Assembly: GCF_001730285.1 (NCBI RefSeq)
Contig: NZ_MIJZ01000001.1
Coordinates: 620,001-684,000, forward strand
Reading direction: 5' to 3'
Length of the DNA stretch: 64,000 nt
Source of the DNA: Enterococcus ureasiticus
GTDB lineage: Bacteria > Bacillota > Bacilli > Lactobacillales > Enterococcaceae
The notes below the pieces were generated by a model. That model was given only the letters and a program-made list of their open reading frames with translations, did no database searches and had not been told where the DNA came from. Position numbers and translations under genes: made by a program. Below, in pieces: positions 42,733 through 52,153 of the stretch (positions within the stretch are counted from its first letter, which is position 1; each line of letters begins with the position of its first letter).

Positions 42733-44772
42733 TCAATAAACACCAATTTTTTCTTCTTCGGCATTATCATAAATCGCTTTTTTCTTCGTATCGTCGATCG
42801 TTTCCCATTCATCTCCATAAATATGCTCTAAACGGCCATACTCATCGTAAGATAAAATAAACCGATGTTCATCATTTTTATCGTTGATGATTGTGTATAG
42901 TTTATCCTCTTCATCTTGACTGATTTGCCAAGTACCGGCTTCAAACTCTTTGGCTATCGGCATCGAACGATTCTTCTCTAATAATTTTTTTACATTTTCT
43001 GTTGCATATTCTGGATTGTCCTTTAAATTCTCATTGCGTTCATCCGATAATAAATAATACACAACAAAGAATTTTTGCGACATCATTGGTCGAACTTGAA
43101 TATCAGCCCATAATGCTTCGAATTTATCTTTAGCTAATACTTCCCAGCCATCTCCAAAAATAGCAGAGATTCTTTCTTCTTTGTCTTCTTGGAGGATAAT
43201 GAACGGCTTCTCTTCGTCTAAAAGAGTAAGTGCGGTCACAGGACCATAGCCGGCAACATTATCTGGTGAAGCATAAAAATCATATCTAGAATCGATCATT
43301 ATTTCAGGTAATTCAGAAACTGTCATGCTTTGAGCCATTTCTTTCGCTTGACCGACTGTGTTTGCTTCGATAAAACTTGCTCGATCTTCATCTTCTCGGT
43401 CAATGTAAAAATAATAGATAAACTGCTCATAAAGATTTTCACTTTCTTTCAATTCCAAAAGATCAGCTGTAACATTATTGGTCTCCAAATTATTTTCTTC
43501 TTTAAATGAGCTTTGGATATCAGATAGTGAGGAATACGAATTCCGTTCGTTATTTCTTGAAACAATTCCACTTATTTTAGAAAGAGCGATAAGTAATAAG
43601 AAAACAGCCCCTACATAACGCCACATACTCTTTTGATTTTTTTGTGGAACATGCTTTACATCTATCGGTTGCAGCATAGCTAATTCTTGTGGTCTAAACA
43701 ATGTCGGGTTCTTTTTGCTTAATTCTTCCCAGCATTCCTTTACATGAGAGTAACGTCTTAGTTTGAAATACACATATCCCATTAGTAAATTAACCGTTGT
43801 TGTAGGTATTGTCAACTCACTTTTATCATATATCAACACGTCATTAGTGGAGCCCTTTTGTTTGACCCATGCATAATAGGCACTAAAAAAGGCACTTGTT
43901 TTATTTCTTTTTAAAGCAATGGCCTCACTAAGTAGTCCTTTAAATTCAATGACTGTTTGATCCTGTTCCATTCTAAAATCATTTAGTAATAGATAGGAAA
44001 TTTGTAAAGTGATCACGTCATAATCTTTTGTAGTGAGTGTCCTACACATATGCAATCGGTCAGACCAAGAGCTCTGATTTGGAACAGCACCCTCCACTAT
44101 TTGAAATAATTCATAGCGATTAGTAAAATACTCGATCCGTTCTTCTTTGGAAATATCTTGATAAATATCAAATGAAAACGGCGGCACATGTTTGATTTGT
44201 GTCCAAATATAACGAAAATCATTATCAGTTTTATGTTCTTTAGCTAAAGAATCAACGTCACAAAAAGTGTCTAAATAATCAATGATCTGTCCTGATAGTA
44301 CACGATAGTTTAATCGTAAAAACGTTTGTATTATTTCGGCTATCTCATCGTACTCAGCATTTGTCCATTCCAACTCATTTGAAAATAACGGTGTCCATTT
44401 TTCTACGTCTGAAAAAAAATCCATTTTTTCGTAAACTGTTGCTAATTCTTGCTTAAAAACAATGACATTATTTTCTTGTTTTGGCTTTTCATTTTCAGAT
44501 GGAACCTCTTGTGATTCTTCTACTGGCCACCCTTTAGTATTTGATTCGACAGCTGTATCCGTTTCAATTGAAGGTTTACTAAATTCCACTGGTCGATTGC
44601 TTTCAATAAGCGTTCCTGATAAGAAAATCGCTGAATCAAAGGCTTCTTTTAATTTTTGAAACGCGAGTGGTTCTTCCTCCACATTGATCATCTTTAGCTT
44701 TGCTTCATATGCTTGTTCGACTTTCTTTTTATCTGAAGTTGGTTCTAACTCCAAAATTTCCCAACAATTCAT
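42733..44772 (-). CDS. J-domain-like single-span membrane protein
   Basis: A 679-residue protein. The first 55 residues (NCWEILELEPTSDKKKVEQAYEAKLKMI) resemble a J-domain but lack the HPD motif, so DnaK stimulation is doubtful. A helical region follows to about 380, then a membrane span (WRYVGAVFLLLIALSKIS, about 382-400) and an extracellular part of about 275 residues containing two related units (YDFYASPDNVAGYGPVTALTL..., FEAGTWQISQDEEDKLYTI...) with the shared pattern FILxxDExxRLExIYGDEWE. I do not know the family's role; the layout suggests a membrane-linked quality-control or sensor protein. Confidence 0.65.
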   Translation of the reverse strand: MNCWEILELEPTSDKKKVEQAYEAKLKMINVEEEPLAFQKLKEAFDSAIFLSGTLIESNRPVEFSKPSIETDTAVESNTKGWPVEESQEVPSENEKPKQENNVIVFKQELATVYEKMDFFSDVEKWTPLFSNELEWTNAEYDEIAEIIQTFLRLNYRVLSGQIIDYLDTFCDVDSLAKEHKTDNDFRYIWTQIKHVPPFSFDIYQDISKEERIEYFTNRYELFQIVEGAVPNQSSWSDRLHMCRTLTTKDYDVITLQISYLLLNDFRMEQDQTVIEFKGLLSEAIALKRNKTSAFFSAYYAWVKQKGSTNDVLIYDKSELTIPTTTVNLLMGYVYFKLRRYSHVKECWEELSKKNPTLFRPQELAMLQPIDVKHVPQKNQKSMWRYVGAVFLLLIALSKISGIVSRNNERNSYSSLSDIQSSFKEENNLETNNVTADLLELKESENLYEQFIYYFYIDREDEDRASFIEANTVGQAKEMAQSMTVSELPEIMIDSRYDFYASPDNVAGYGPVTALTLLDEEKPFIILQEDKEERISAIFGDGWEVLAKDKFEALWADIQVRPMMSQKFFVVYYLLSDERNENLKDNPEYATENVKKLLEKNRSMPIAKEFEAGTWQISQDEEDKLYTIINDKNDEHRFILSYDEYGRLEHIYGDEWETIDDTKKKAIYDNAEEEKIGVY

Positions 44773-44898
44773 AACCCCAACTCACTTTCTCAGTTCTCCC
44801 TAATCATTTAGTTATCTATCTTCTACTATTATTATGGCAAAGATAACTAGGAATAACAATACTAGAAAATACTTTAAACCTAAGCAAAATAATAAAGC

Positions 44899-44930
44899 AC
44901 AAATCTATTGTTTTTAAAACAACGATTTGT
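44899..44930 (-). terminator. Hairpin after the alpha/beta hydrolase gene
   Basis: ACAAATC/GATTTGT outer arms with TTGTTTT/AAAACAA inside; a weak T-rich tail on the minus strand. Confidence 0.5.
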
Positions 44931-44943
44931 ACTCTATTATTTG

Positions 44944-45897
44944 TTATTCATTCATAAATTTTTTCAAGTCTTCTGCAATCGTTTTAGATTGGTTATGGTG
45001 AAGATAATGCGTTCCAGTAAGCTCGACAGCTTCTCCTTTAGTAACAGTAGCCGCTTGTTCTTCATGAAGTTCGAACCAATTTTCTAAAGCACCATTATTT
45101 TCTTTGGCTACAAATAAAAGTAATGGCATATTTTTTGGAAAAGCTAGTTTTTTTGATTCTTTAAACGATTCATCTAACGCTTTTCCTTCTTTTCGGACAT
45201 TGTTGTTACTCAGATTTTTCAGATTCAGCATACGCAATTGCTCATATGTTTCATCATCCATTCCTTTAACTTTGAAACTTTCTGGACTTAATTTAATGAA
45301 TACTCTCATTAATCCAGATTTTTGAATAAAATTAGATAAGCTATCATCAAACCCAGGCCATGGCTGATTCGGTAGACTAGAGTCGATTCCTACAAATGCT
45401 TTGACGTTTTCAGGATACGTATTCACATAATTCAATCCATAGATTCCAGCAATCGAATGTCCCATTAATATAAAAGAATCGATATCTAATTTTTCTAAAA
45501 CGGTATGGATCTCTTCAATCATATTTTTAGCACTTCGTTCTCGTTTCGTTTGGCTACTTAATCCATATCCAAATGGTTCAATCGTAACGACTCGATAGTC
45601 ATTTTTTAATTCACTAATCAATGGTTTAAAATCCAATCCAGGACTAGCTGTTCCATAACCCGGAAGCAACACGATCGTTTCTTTTCCCCGCCCCTCATCA
45701 AGCACATTTATTGTGCCATCAAAAATGCTTATTTTTTCACCATAATCCTTGATTCGACTCGCTTCATTTCGCAGACTGACTTGATTTACAATATAAATTC
45801 CCGCCATCGTTACAACAAACAACCCTAAAATGGTTAATAGAACATTCTTTAAAATATTCAGAACACGTCTGATTCCGTGCTTTTTGTTTTTTTTCAT
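44944..45897 (-). CDS. Membrane-anchored alpha/beta hydrolase
   Basis: A 317-residue protein with an N-terminal membrane span (about 16-36) and an extracellular alpha/beta hydrolase domain. The nucleophile Ser is in FILMGHSIAGIYG (GxSxG variant), the oxyanion strand is LLPGYGTASPG and the catalytic His probably in TGTHYLHHNQ. It may be an esterase or lipase at the cell surface; the substrate is unknown. A decayed tetR gene lies upstream in the same direction and may once have regulated it. Confidence 0.8.
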   Translation of the reverse strand: MKKNKKHGIRRVLNILKNVLLTILGLFVVTMAGIYIVNQVSLRNEASRIKDYGEKISIFDGTINVLDEGRGKETIVLLPGYGTASPGLDFKPLISELKNDYRVVTIEPFGYGLSSQTKRERSAKNMIEEIHTVLEKLDIDSFILMGHSIAGIYGLNYVNTYPENVKAFVGIDSSLPNQPWPGFDDSLSNFIQKSGLMRVFIKLSPESFKVKGMDDETYEQLRMLNLKNLSNNNVRKEGKALDESFKESKKLAFPKNMPLLLFVAKENNGALENWFELHEEQAATVTKGEAVELTGTHYLHHNQSKTIAEDLKKFMNE

Positions 45898-45975
45898 TTT
45901 AAACCTCTTTCTCCTTTATCCCAATTATAATTTTCTCCATTATTTCATCACTTAACAAGTTAAGCTTAATTCCCT

Positions 45976-46503
45976 CTAGTACATATTTGGTTGCATAAAG
46001 TTTATCCCAAAATGTTTCGATCGTATTTGAAATAGCGCGACGATAAACCAAGTTCCTAAAAGCAAAACAATGATTTCTGAAACTTGTTTTGGGTATTCCA
46101 CATTCAAAGACCCATCCTTATTTCCTTCATTGATGTAGCGTTCAATTTGAGGAGATAAGACATCATTATTATTCATAATATACATCATAAAAAACTTTGG
46201 ATTATAAAATAAAGAATACGCTAACTGAAATGACGCCCCAACTTCTTTATTAAATAAGGTCTCCAATAATAGATGCTACATCTTAAGGTCTGTACGTTCA
46301 CTGATTACATCAAAATACGCTGCATTGTGGATAAGCCTTCTCACTACGCCAACGAAAATGATGATAAATCGCACCACGAGATAAACCATCTAATTCATTA
46401 ACAATGTCTTAAATCGTTTTTTCATAGTCTTTTTGTACAAACAGACGCGTTGTGACAGCTAAAATATCTGGAACTATTGCTTCGGTATCGTATCTTTTTG
46501 CCA
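45976..46503 (-). pseudogene. Decayed TetR-family regulator
   Basis: The minus-strand reading from ATG 46503 gives a typical TetR N-terminus (MAKRYDTEAIVPDILAVTTR...KDYEKTI) then an in-frame TAA where Gln is expected, continuing DIVNELDGLSRGAIYHHF. After that the frame shifts, a further stop occurs, and an open 96-codon remainder (45976-46266) encodes the C-terminal part (FMMYIMNNNDVLSPQIERYI). At least one nonsense change and one frameshift are therefore needed to explain it. It lies just upstream of the hydrolase gene. Confidence 0.75.
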
Positions 46504-46596
46504 TTTTTTAGTCTCTTTCTAAAAAACATACCGAATGAATGTTCTTTTATAGAATATACTTTATTATTGATCTTGTCAATAAAATAAATGACTAAA

Positions 46597-46639
46597 AACC
46601 TGTCAAACACCCCCTTTAGTATGAAGTCTTTGACAGGTT
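46597..46639 (-). terminator. Terminator of the lsa-type gene
   Basis: Perfect 11-bp stem (AACCTGTCAAA, 46597-46607 with 46629-46639) with a minus-strand TTTTT. Confidence 0.85.
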
Positions 46640-46643
46640 AGAT

Positions 46644-48146
46644 TTAGTTATTTTTAGTTAAAGTAATCACTTGTGTCGCGACTTTTTCCAAGAAAGATTG
46701 ATCATGTTCTACAATCAGCATTGTCGGTTTTACCGATAAAATCAGCTTTTCCAATTGTTCCTGATTGAAAACATCTAAATAATTTAATGGCTCATCCCAA
46801 ATATACAATTCCGCTGGTTGCGCTAATGATTTTGCCAACTCGACTTTTTTGCGCTGCCCCATGCTCATTTGTTCAATGCGATTTTGAAAGACTTCTCTTT
46901 CCATGCCTAGTTTGTGCAGGTTATTGAGAAACGCTTGGTGGTCAAGTCCTTGTTCTTCTGAAAACGCCAGTAATGTCCCATGATTATCTTCATAATTTTG
47001 ACGAACATAACTAATTTTTAGTTTATCTGGACGAAGGATCACGCCTTGACTTTCACCATCAAAATGACCTAGTAAAAACTTGATAATCGATGATTTTCCA
47101 GAACCATTTTGCCCGGCTAAAGCAATCCGTTGTCCTTGGTTTAACTCAAAAGATATTTTGTTAAACAAGTCTTGCTCCTGATAACCCAACGTTAGATTTT
47201 CGACTGTTAGTAATCGTTTATGATGCCCTGGCTGATAATTTATCGTCAGCGGATCAATGTACTCGATATCTTTTAATAAACTTGCTTTTTCTGACAGTTG
47301 TGTTTCCATTCGATGTTCGATCGTCTTTGCACGTTTCATTGTACGAGCTGCTCTTGCACCGATAAAACCAGTATCATAGATTGCTCCACTGCCTTTTTCA
47401 GAAGCTTTTCCATATTTATCTTGCTCCTTGGAACGAGACCACTCTGCTTTTTCAGCAGCTGTTCTTTTCAAACGACTGACTTCTTTTTTTAATTTTTCAT
47501 TTTGTGCAAATTCAAATTCATCTTTGATTTTCTTTTGTTCTTCATAAACAGAAAAATTTCCTTGATAAAGCTCTAACTGGCTTTTTTCAATAGATAATAC
47601 GTGGTCGACCACTTCATCTACAAACGAACGGTCATGACTGACTACAATAAAGCCCTGGCGTTTCTTTTTCAAATAATCCGCTACTTGCTTGCGTCCGACA
47701 ATATCCAAATGATTGGTTGGTTCATCGATCAAAGGAAAATGATGATCGTCAATAAACAGCAGCGCTAATAAGACTTTGGTCTGTTCACCACCTGAAAGTG
47801 TTTCAAAATCACGCCATAGAATTTCTGGATCAACTTGTAGAAGATTTAACTCCCGCTCAATTTCCCATTGTTCAAAATCACTGATTTCTTCTAACACATA
47901 ATAGGTCAGTTGCTGCTTATTTTTAATTGGTTGTGGGAAATAGAGAAAGTCTAATTGATGAATAATTTGACCGCTATAAGCTAGCTGATTCTGTAAAATT
48001 TTAAGTAATGTCGTTTTCCCACGACCATTTCTGCCGATCAGTCCTAATTTCCATTGTGTATCAAAGTTTAGATTTGCTTGCTCAAATAGTAAAGTTCCTT
48101 GAGTATCGTACCCGAAGGTTATATTTTTAATTTCGATTTTTGACAT
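46644..48146 (-). CDS. Lsa-type ABC-F ribosomal protection protein
   Basis: A 500-residue cytoplasmic ABC-F protein with two ATPase domains joined by a charged helical linker (about 190-300). Domain 1: GRNGRGKT, LSGGEQTK, LIDEPTNHLD; domain 2: GQNGSGKSS, MSMGQRKK, WDEPLNYLD. The overall sequence is close to E. faecalis Lsa(A) as I recall it (MSKIE..., LYQGNFSIYEEQKK, EKGSGAI-DTG-IGARAAR). Lsa proteins displace lincosamides, streptogramin A and pleuromutilins from the ribosome, so intrinsic reduced susceptibility is expected. A long leader with promoter and hairpins precedes it. Confidence 0.92.
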   Translation of the reverse strand: MSKIEIKNITFGYDTQGTLLFEQANLNFDTQWKLGLIGRNGRGKTTLLKILQNQLAYSGQIIHQLDFLYFPQPIKNKQQLTYYVLEEISDFEQWEIERELNLLQVDPEILWRDFETLSGGEQTKVLLALLFIDDHHFPLIDEPTNHLDIVGRKQVADYLKKKRQGFIVVSHDRSFVDEVVDHVLSIEKSQLELYQGNFSVYEEQKKIKDEFEFAQNEKLKKEVSRLKRTAAEKAEWSRSKEQDKYGKASEKGSGAIYDTGFIGARAARTMKRAKTIEHRMETQLSEKASLLKDIEYIDPLTINYQPGHHKRLLTVENLTLGYQEQDLFNKISFELNQGQRIALAGQNGSGKSSIIKFLLGHFDGESQGVILRPDKLKISYVRQNYEDNHGTLLAFSEEQGLDHQAFLNNLHKLGMEREVFQNRIEQMSMGQRKKVELAKSLAQPAELYIWDEPLNYLDVFNQEQLEKLILSVKPTMLIVEHDQSFLEKVATQVITLTKNN

Positions 48147-48150
48147 AGTC

Positions 48151-48413
48151 TCACCTCATTAAGAAAAGCGGAAGGAAGTTGTTTTTATTCCTTCTGTTCT
48201 TTTCAGAACCGGCAACAGGTTTACGAGTACACAAAAAGACCCATACGCTAAAAAATAATGCCAATCCTGAAAATCTGCACACTGCTCCCCTGAGATTTCT
48301 CAAGTTACAGTCTGAATGCAGCTTCAACAAATTGACTTAATTTTTCAACGCACGGATCCCTCACTTCGTTTTTTATTGAGTTTACTATAGCATGGTGATT
48401 TACTAATTGTCAA
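48151..48413 (-). promoter_or_regulatory. Promoter and long leader of the lsa-type gene
   Basis: TTGACA (48408-48413) and TATAGT (48384-48389) with an 18-bp spacer give a leader of about 230 nt. It contains hairpins (GTTCT/AGAAC and GAAGGAA/TTCCTTC followed by CTTTTCTT close to the gene) and candidate upstream ORFs: a 43-residue frame from GTG 48282 ending at 48151, four bases before the lsa ATG and across its ribosome binding site, and a 10-codon frame from GTG 48280. ABC-F genes are often induced by such attenuating leaders; the mechanism here is inferred. Confidence 0.6.
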
Positions 48414-48673
48414 GAATCGAATGTCCGTCTTTTAAAAATCATGGACATAGAACTAAAAAAACGAATATCAGTGAAAATAATTTTTCACATTCATAAAATT
48501 TTTTGCCTCATTTTTGATAATTTTCTATCAAAATCAGCTATTTAGCTCTATAAGAGCTCACTTTGACTTATACTATAGTCATAAACAATATCTTATCTAT
48601 CCACATTCATTCTAATATAGAAATACAGTCAAAACAGTTGTTTCCTGTATTTCAAAGTAAAGGAGATTATACA

Positions 48674-49057
48674 ATGAAAATTGAACATATCGGTTTATGG
48701 GTCAAAGATTTGGAAAATATGCGGAACTTTTATGAAACGTATTTCAACGCCCAAGCTTCTGAACTTTACCACAATACAAAGACAAGTTTCCATTCTTATT
48801 TTTTAACTTTTTCTGACGGTGCTAGACTTGAGATCATGCAACGAAACGATGTTATTGACCGCAACTCAGGAGATGAAATACTGGGTTTTGCTCATTTAGC
48901 GATTTCTTTAGGAAGCAAAGAGAATGTTGATAACCTCACGAATATATTGGTCATGGAAGGTTATACATTATTAAGTCCAACTCGTACAACAGGTGATGGT
49001 TATTATGAATCTGTGATTGCGGATCCAGAGGGAAACCGTTTAGAATTAACTATTTAA
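48674..49057 (+). CDS. VOC-family protein (glyoxalase-like)
   Basis: A 127-residue single-domain vicinal-oxygen-chelate protein: MKIEHIGLWVKDLENMRNFYETYFN at the N-terminus and GDGYYESVIADPEGNRLELT at the C-terminus, with a His and Glu as probable metal ligands. The start at 48674 follows AAAGGAGA. It is 26 bp upstream of the HAD phosphatase gene, suggesting an operon. Substrate unknown. Confidence 0.82.
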   Translation: MKIEHIGLWVKDLENMRNFYETYFNAQASELYHNTKTSFHSYFLTFSDGARLEIMQRNDVIDRNSGDEILGFAHLAISLGSKENVDNLTNILVMEGYTLLSPTRTTGDGYYESVIADPEGNRLELTI

Positions 49058-49083
49058 AATTTTGGATTAACGGAGGAAATGAA

Positions 49084-49923
49084 ATGGATGTAAAAGCAAT
49101 TGTTTTAGATATTGACGGAACACTTTTAAATGATGAAAAAAAACTGACCACTCAAACAAAAGAGGCATTGATTACTGCTCAAAAAGAGGGCATCAAAGTA
49201 ATTTTAGCATCTGGCAGACCGACTCCTGGTATGTTGAAATATGTGGAGGAACTTCAAATGGATCAGCACAATGGGCTGATCGTTTCGTATAACGGCGCAC
49301 ATGTTCTTGATGTCCGCACACAAAAAGAATTATTCAGTCAGCCTCTTTCAATTGAAAACAGCAAAAATATTTTAGAACATCTCAAACAATTCGACGTCAA
49401 ACCAATGATTGCAAAAGACGAGTATATGTATGTCAACAATGTATTTGATGGGATGTTGGATCTGGACTTCTCCGATGGATTATTCAATATTATTGAATAC
49501 GAATCACGTGGCGGAAACTTCCAATTATGTGAAAAAGAAGATTTAGCTGCTTTTGTTGATTTTCCATTGCATAAAATTCTTGTCGCAGCTCAACCTGAGT
49601 ATTTACAAGAAAACTGGCAGAAAATTTATGCTCCTTTTGAACAATCTGTTAGTGGTGTGTTCTCGGCACCGATGTATTTTGAATTTACGGATCAAGGAAT
49701 CGATAAAGCAAACGCTTTGGAACAAACACTCAAACCTTTAGGCATCCATCAAGAACATATTATTTCTTTTGGTGATGGCCACAATGATTTATCCTTGATC
49801 AATTATGCTGGAATGGGCGTTGCGATGGGAAATGCTGTTGAAGAGTTAAAAAGTGCTGCAGATAAAATCACTTTATCAAACAATGAAGATGGGATTGCCA
49901 AAGCGTTATCTGAATTATTGTAA
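49084..49923 (+). CDS. Cof-type HAD sugar phosphatase
   Basis: A 279-residue HAD-superfamily phosphatase of the Cof/YidA group. Motif I is VLDIDGTLLN (nucleophile Asp 8), motif II LASGRPTPG, motif IV FGDGHNDLSLI. The large C2B cap lies between. Such enzymes dephosphorylate sugar phosphates or FMN/PLP-type cofactors. It ends with a strong terminator at 49926-49964. Confidence 0.92.
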   Translation: MDVKAIVLDIDGTLLNDEKKLTTQTKEALITAQKEGIKVILASGRPTPGMLKYVEELQMDQHNGLIVSYNGAHVLDVRTQKELFSQPLSIENSKNILEHLKQFDVKPMIAKDEYMYVNNVFDGMLDLDFSDGLFNIIEYESRGGNFQLCEKEDLAAFVDFPLHKILVAAQPEYLQENWQKIYAPFEQSVSGVFSAPMYFEFTDQGIDKANALEQTLKPLGIHQEHIISFGDGHNDLSLINYAGMGVAMGNAVEELKSAADKITLSNNEDGIAKALSELL

Positions 49924-49925
49924 TA

Positions 49926-49964
49926 AAAATAGAGTGGGGATAAAAAATCCTACTCTATTTTTTT
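49926..49964 (+). terminator. Terminator of the VOC-HAD operon
   Basis: AAAATAGAGT/ACTCTATTTT stem with a GGGGAT...ATCCT inner part and a T-run. Confidence 0.85.
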
Positions 49965-50032
49965 CCTCACATAATACGTGATAATCAGTTATAATTCATT
50001 TATACGAAACAGACTGAAAGGTGTTTTCTGCG

Positions 50033-50884
50033 ATGAATTTAATGCTCAAATTAAAAAACTTAGATAAACTTACAACAAGTGAAGAAGCACTCGTTACTTA
50101 TATTCTTGATTTTCCAGAAAAAGTTATTCGCTTTTCTCCCAAAGAACTTGCCGATCATTCTTATGTATCAATGTCAACGATTTATCGTTTGATCAATAAA
50201 TTGGACCTAGATGGCTTAAATGATCTTAAATTCGCCTTGGTTAGCTATTTAAACGAACATACAAGTGAACACATCATCGACATCGATTACCCTATTTCGG
50301 CTGAAGATAATCATTACGCCATGACTAAAAAGTTAAAAACGGTTTATGACCAAACGGTTCAATCAACCATCGATACAAATAATTTTGATTCAATGGCTTT
50401 AAATGATGAGCTACTTAAAAACGCTGAATTTGTCGATGTTTATGCCACATCTGCCAATATTTATTTTGCCCAAAACTTCCAGTTTCAAATGCAGGAAATA
50501 GGTAAGCAAATCAATGTACCGATCGATGATTATATGCAAAATCTATCTGCCGCAAATAGTACACCCACTCATCTAGCAATCGTTGTTTCTTATGGTGGCC
50601 GCAGTTCTAGTGTCAAAAAAATTCTGGAAATTTTAAAGCAAAATAATAGTAAAATCTTGTTGATTACTTCAAAAAATAGTCCTTTACTAAATGAAAAAGT
50701 GGATGGTGTTTTTCTCTTCTCTTCACTGGAAAATCATTATAACAAGATCTCATCCTTCTCAACACGGATGTCGTTGATGTATATTTTTGATAGTTTATAT
50801 CTTAGTTTTTTCAATCAAGATTATGATCGGAATTTGGCTTATAAATTGGATAATTATCAAAAAATGAATCCAAAACTGATTTGA
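50033..50884 (+). CDS. RpiR/MurR-family regulator
   Basis: A 283-residue regulator with an N-terminal HTH_6 domain (about 1-75, FSPKELADHSYVSMSTIYRLINKLDL) and a C-terminal SIS domain (about 105-240, VDVYATSANIYFAQNFQFQM, AIVVSYGGRSSSVKKILEIL). It probably senses a phosphosugar. It converges on the GH3 hexosaminidase gene, which may be related by function (amino-sugar recycling), but the target is not shown. The ATG at 50033 follows GAAAGG; a GTG at 50021 overlaps it. Confidence 0.85.
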   Translation: MNLMLKLKNLDKLTTSEEALVTYILDFPEKVIRFSPKELADHSYVSMSTIYRLINKLDLDGLNDLKFALVSYLNEHTSEHIIDIDYPISAEDNHYAMTKKLKTVYDQTVQSTIDTNNFDSMALNDELLKNAEFVDVYATSANIYFAQNFQFQMQEIGKQINVPIDDYMQNLSAANSTPTHLAIVVSYGGRSSSVKKILEILKQNNSKILLITSKNSPLLNEKVDGVFLFSSLENHYNKISSFSTRMSLMYIFDSLYLSFFNQDYDRNLAYKLDNYQKMNPKLI

Positions 50885-50897
50885 CTCCTTAGTTAAC

Positions 50898-50937
50898 AAA
50901 AAACTGTTTAGCATTAATTAATGCTAAACAGTTTTTT
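50898..50937. terminator. Bidirectional terminator
   Basis: A near-perfect palindrome (AAAACTGTTTAGCATTAA and its complement) between convergent genes with T-runs on both sides. Confidence 0.9.
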
Positions 50938-50941
50938 CTCA

Positions 50942-52153
50942 TTACTCTTTCAACAATCCTAAATCACTTTTCATCTTTAACACACGATAAACCGATTGAT
51001 TCAACGCTTCTTCTGAATAAGTCCCTTGCTCGATTCCTTGTAAAACATAAGGAATCTGCTCTTGAAATGAAGAGGATAAAATCAGATCATTTCCAGCTTT
51101 CAATGCAGCGAGTCCTGCCTCTTCTTGAGAGATAAAATCAGCTAATCCTGCCATATCCATATCATCAGTCATGATCACGCCTTGAAAGCCTAACTCGTTT
51201 CGCAATAAATCATGCACAGGTTGAGAAATAGATGCTGGCATCGTATCATCAATACTGGTCACAATATTATGGGAAACCATGATGCTGTCTGTACCCGCTG
51301 TAATTCCAGCTTTAAACGGTAGAAAATCATTACTGCGTAACGTCTCAAGGTCCCTCGTATCATAGACGATTTCGACATGGGAATCACGATTATCCCCATA
51401 TCCTGGAAAATGTTTTAATGTTGAAGCGATCCTTTGTTTCTTTAATTCCTCTACACTGGTCTTGACATATTCACTCGTTTTTTCAGCGTCTAATCCTAGT
51501 GTCCGATCGTAGATAAACGCTTCTGGGTCAGTCGCAACGTCAGCGTCTGGAAATAAGCCGCCGTGAATGCCATATGAGCGAAGCACTTCTGATTTTTTTT
51601 GAATATCAGAACGAATCCCTGTCAATCCAGCTTCTTGATAAATTTCCATAGGTGATTTAAATGGTTCTGATACTAAACCATTTCCACCACCTAAACGTGA
51701 AACCGTTCCGCCCTCTTCATCTGAAGCAATAAAAAGTGGAATCTTGCTTACTTTTTGATAAGAGGAAATTTTTTCCTTCAATGAATCTGGTGTTGCAGTT
51801 TCGATATCACGCCCAAATAACAGATAACCGCCTAAGTGATACTCCTGAATGCTCTCTTGCTGCGCTTCAATAGGTACTCGTGCTAGAAAGAGCTGTCCAA
51901 CTTTTTCTTCCAAACTCATTGATGCAATTAAGTCTTTGATTTTCTTTTCTTGACCCTTTAAAGAAGTGTCCTGATTGCTTTGTGCGGTCTGACTTTCCTC
52001 TGCCACTTCTGTACTTGATTGTTTCGTTTCTTCCGTTCTTTTTGTTTGTGCAGTATCATTGTTTTTGTTCACGAACCACATAATGCTAAAACTAATACCA
52101 AAAATCAGCAGTAAAATTGCAACTGCACTTGTTATCATCGTCTTGTTATTAAT
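50942..52153 (-). CDS. GH3 beta-N-acetylhexosaminidase, membrane-anchored
   Basis: A protein of about 400 residues: N-terminal membrane anchor (AVAILLLIFGISFSIMWFV), Ser/Thr/Glu-rich linker, then a GH3 catalytic domain of the NagZ type with KHFPGYGDNRDSH (catalytic His/Asp loop) and VIMTDDMDMAGL (nucleophile Asp). It should cleave N-acetylglucosaminyl residues, likely in peptidoglycan turnover outside the membrane. The only strong ribosome binding site (AAGGAGG) lies seven bases before an ATT codon at 52153; the next ATG (52138) is 22 bases away. Either ATT is the start or the binding site serves the ATG at poor spacing. Confidence 0.88.
   Translation of the reverse strand: MNNKTMITSAVAILLLIFGISFSIMWFVNKNNDTAQTKRTEETKQSSTEVAEESQTAQSNQDTSLKGQEKKIKDLIASMSLEEKVGQLFLARVPIEAQQESIQEYHLGGYLLFGRDIETATPDSLKEKISSYQKVSKIPLFIASDEEGGTVSRLGGGNGLVSEPFKSPMEIYQEAGLTGIRSDIQKKSEVLRSYGIHGGLFPDADVATDPEAFIYDRTLGLDAEKTSEYVKTSVEELKKQRIASTLKHFPGYGDNRDSHVEIVYDTRDLETLRSNDFLPFKAGITAGTDSIMVSHNIVTSIDDTMPASISQPVHDLLRNELGFQGVIMTDDMDMAGLADFISQEEAGLAALKAGNDLILSSSFQEQIPYVLQGIEQGTYSEEALNQSVYRVLKMKSDLGLLKE

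Noticed and set aside
46422-46610. A separate 62-codon gene upstream of the tetR remnant
   Set aside because: It is a shadow frame over the broken TetR N-terminus, which is recognisable in the other frame.
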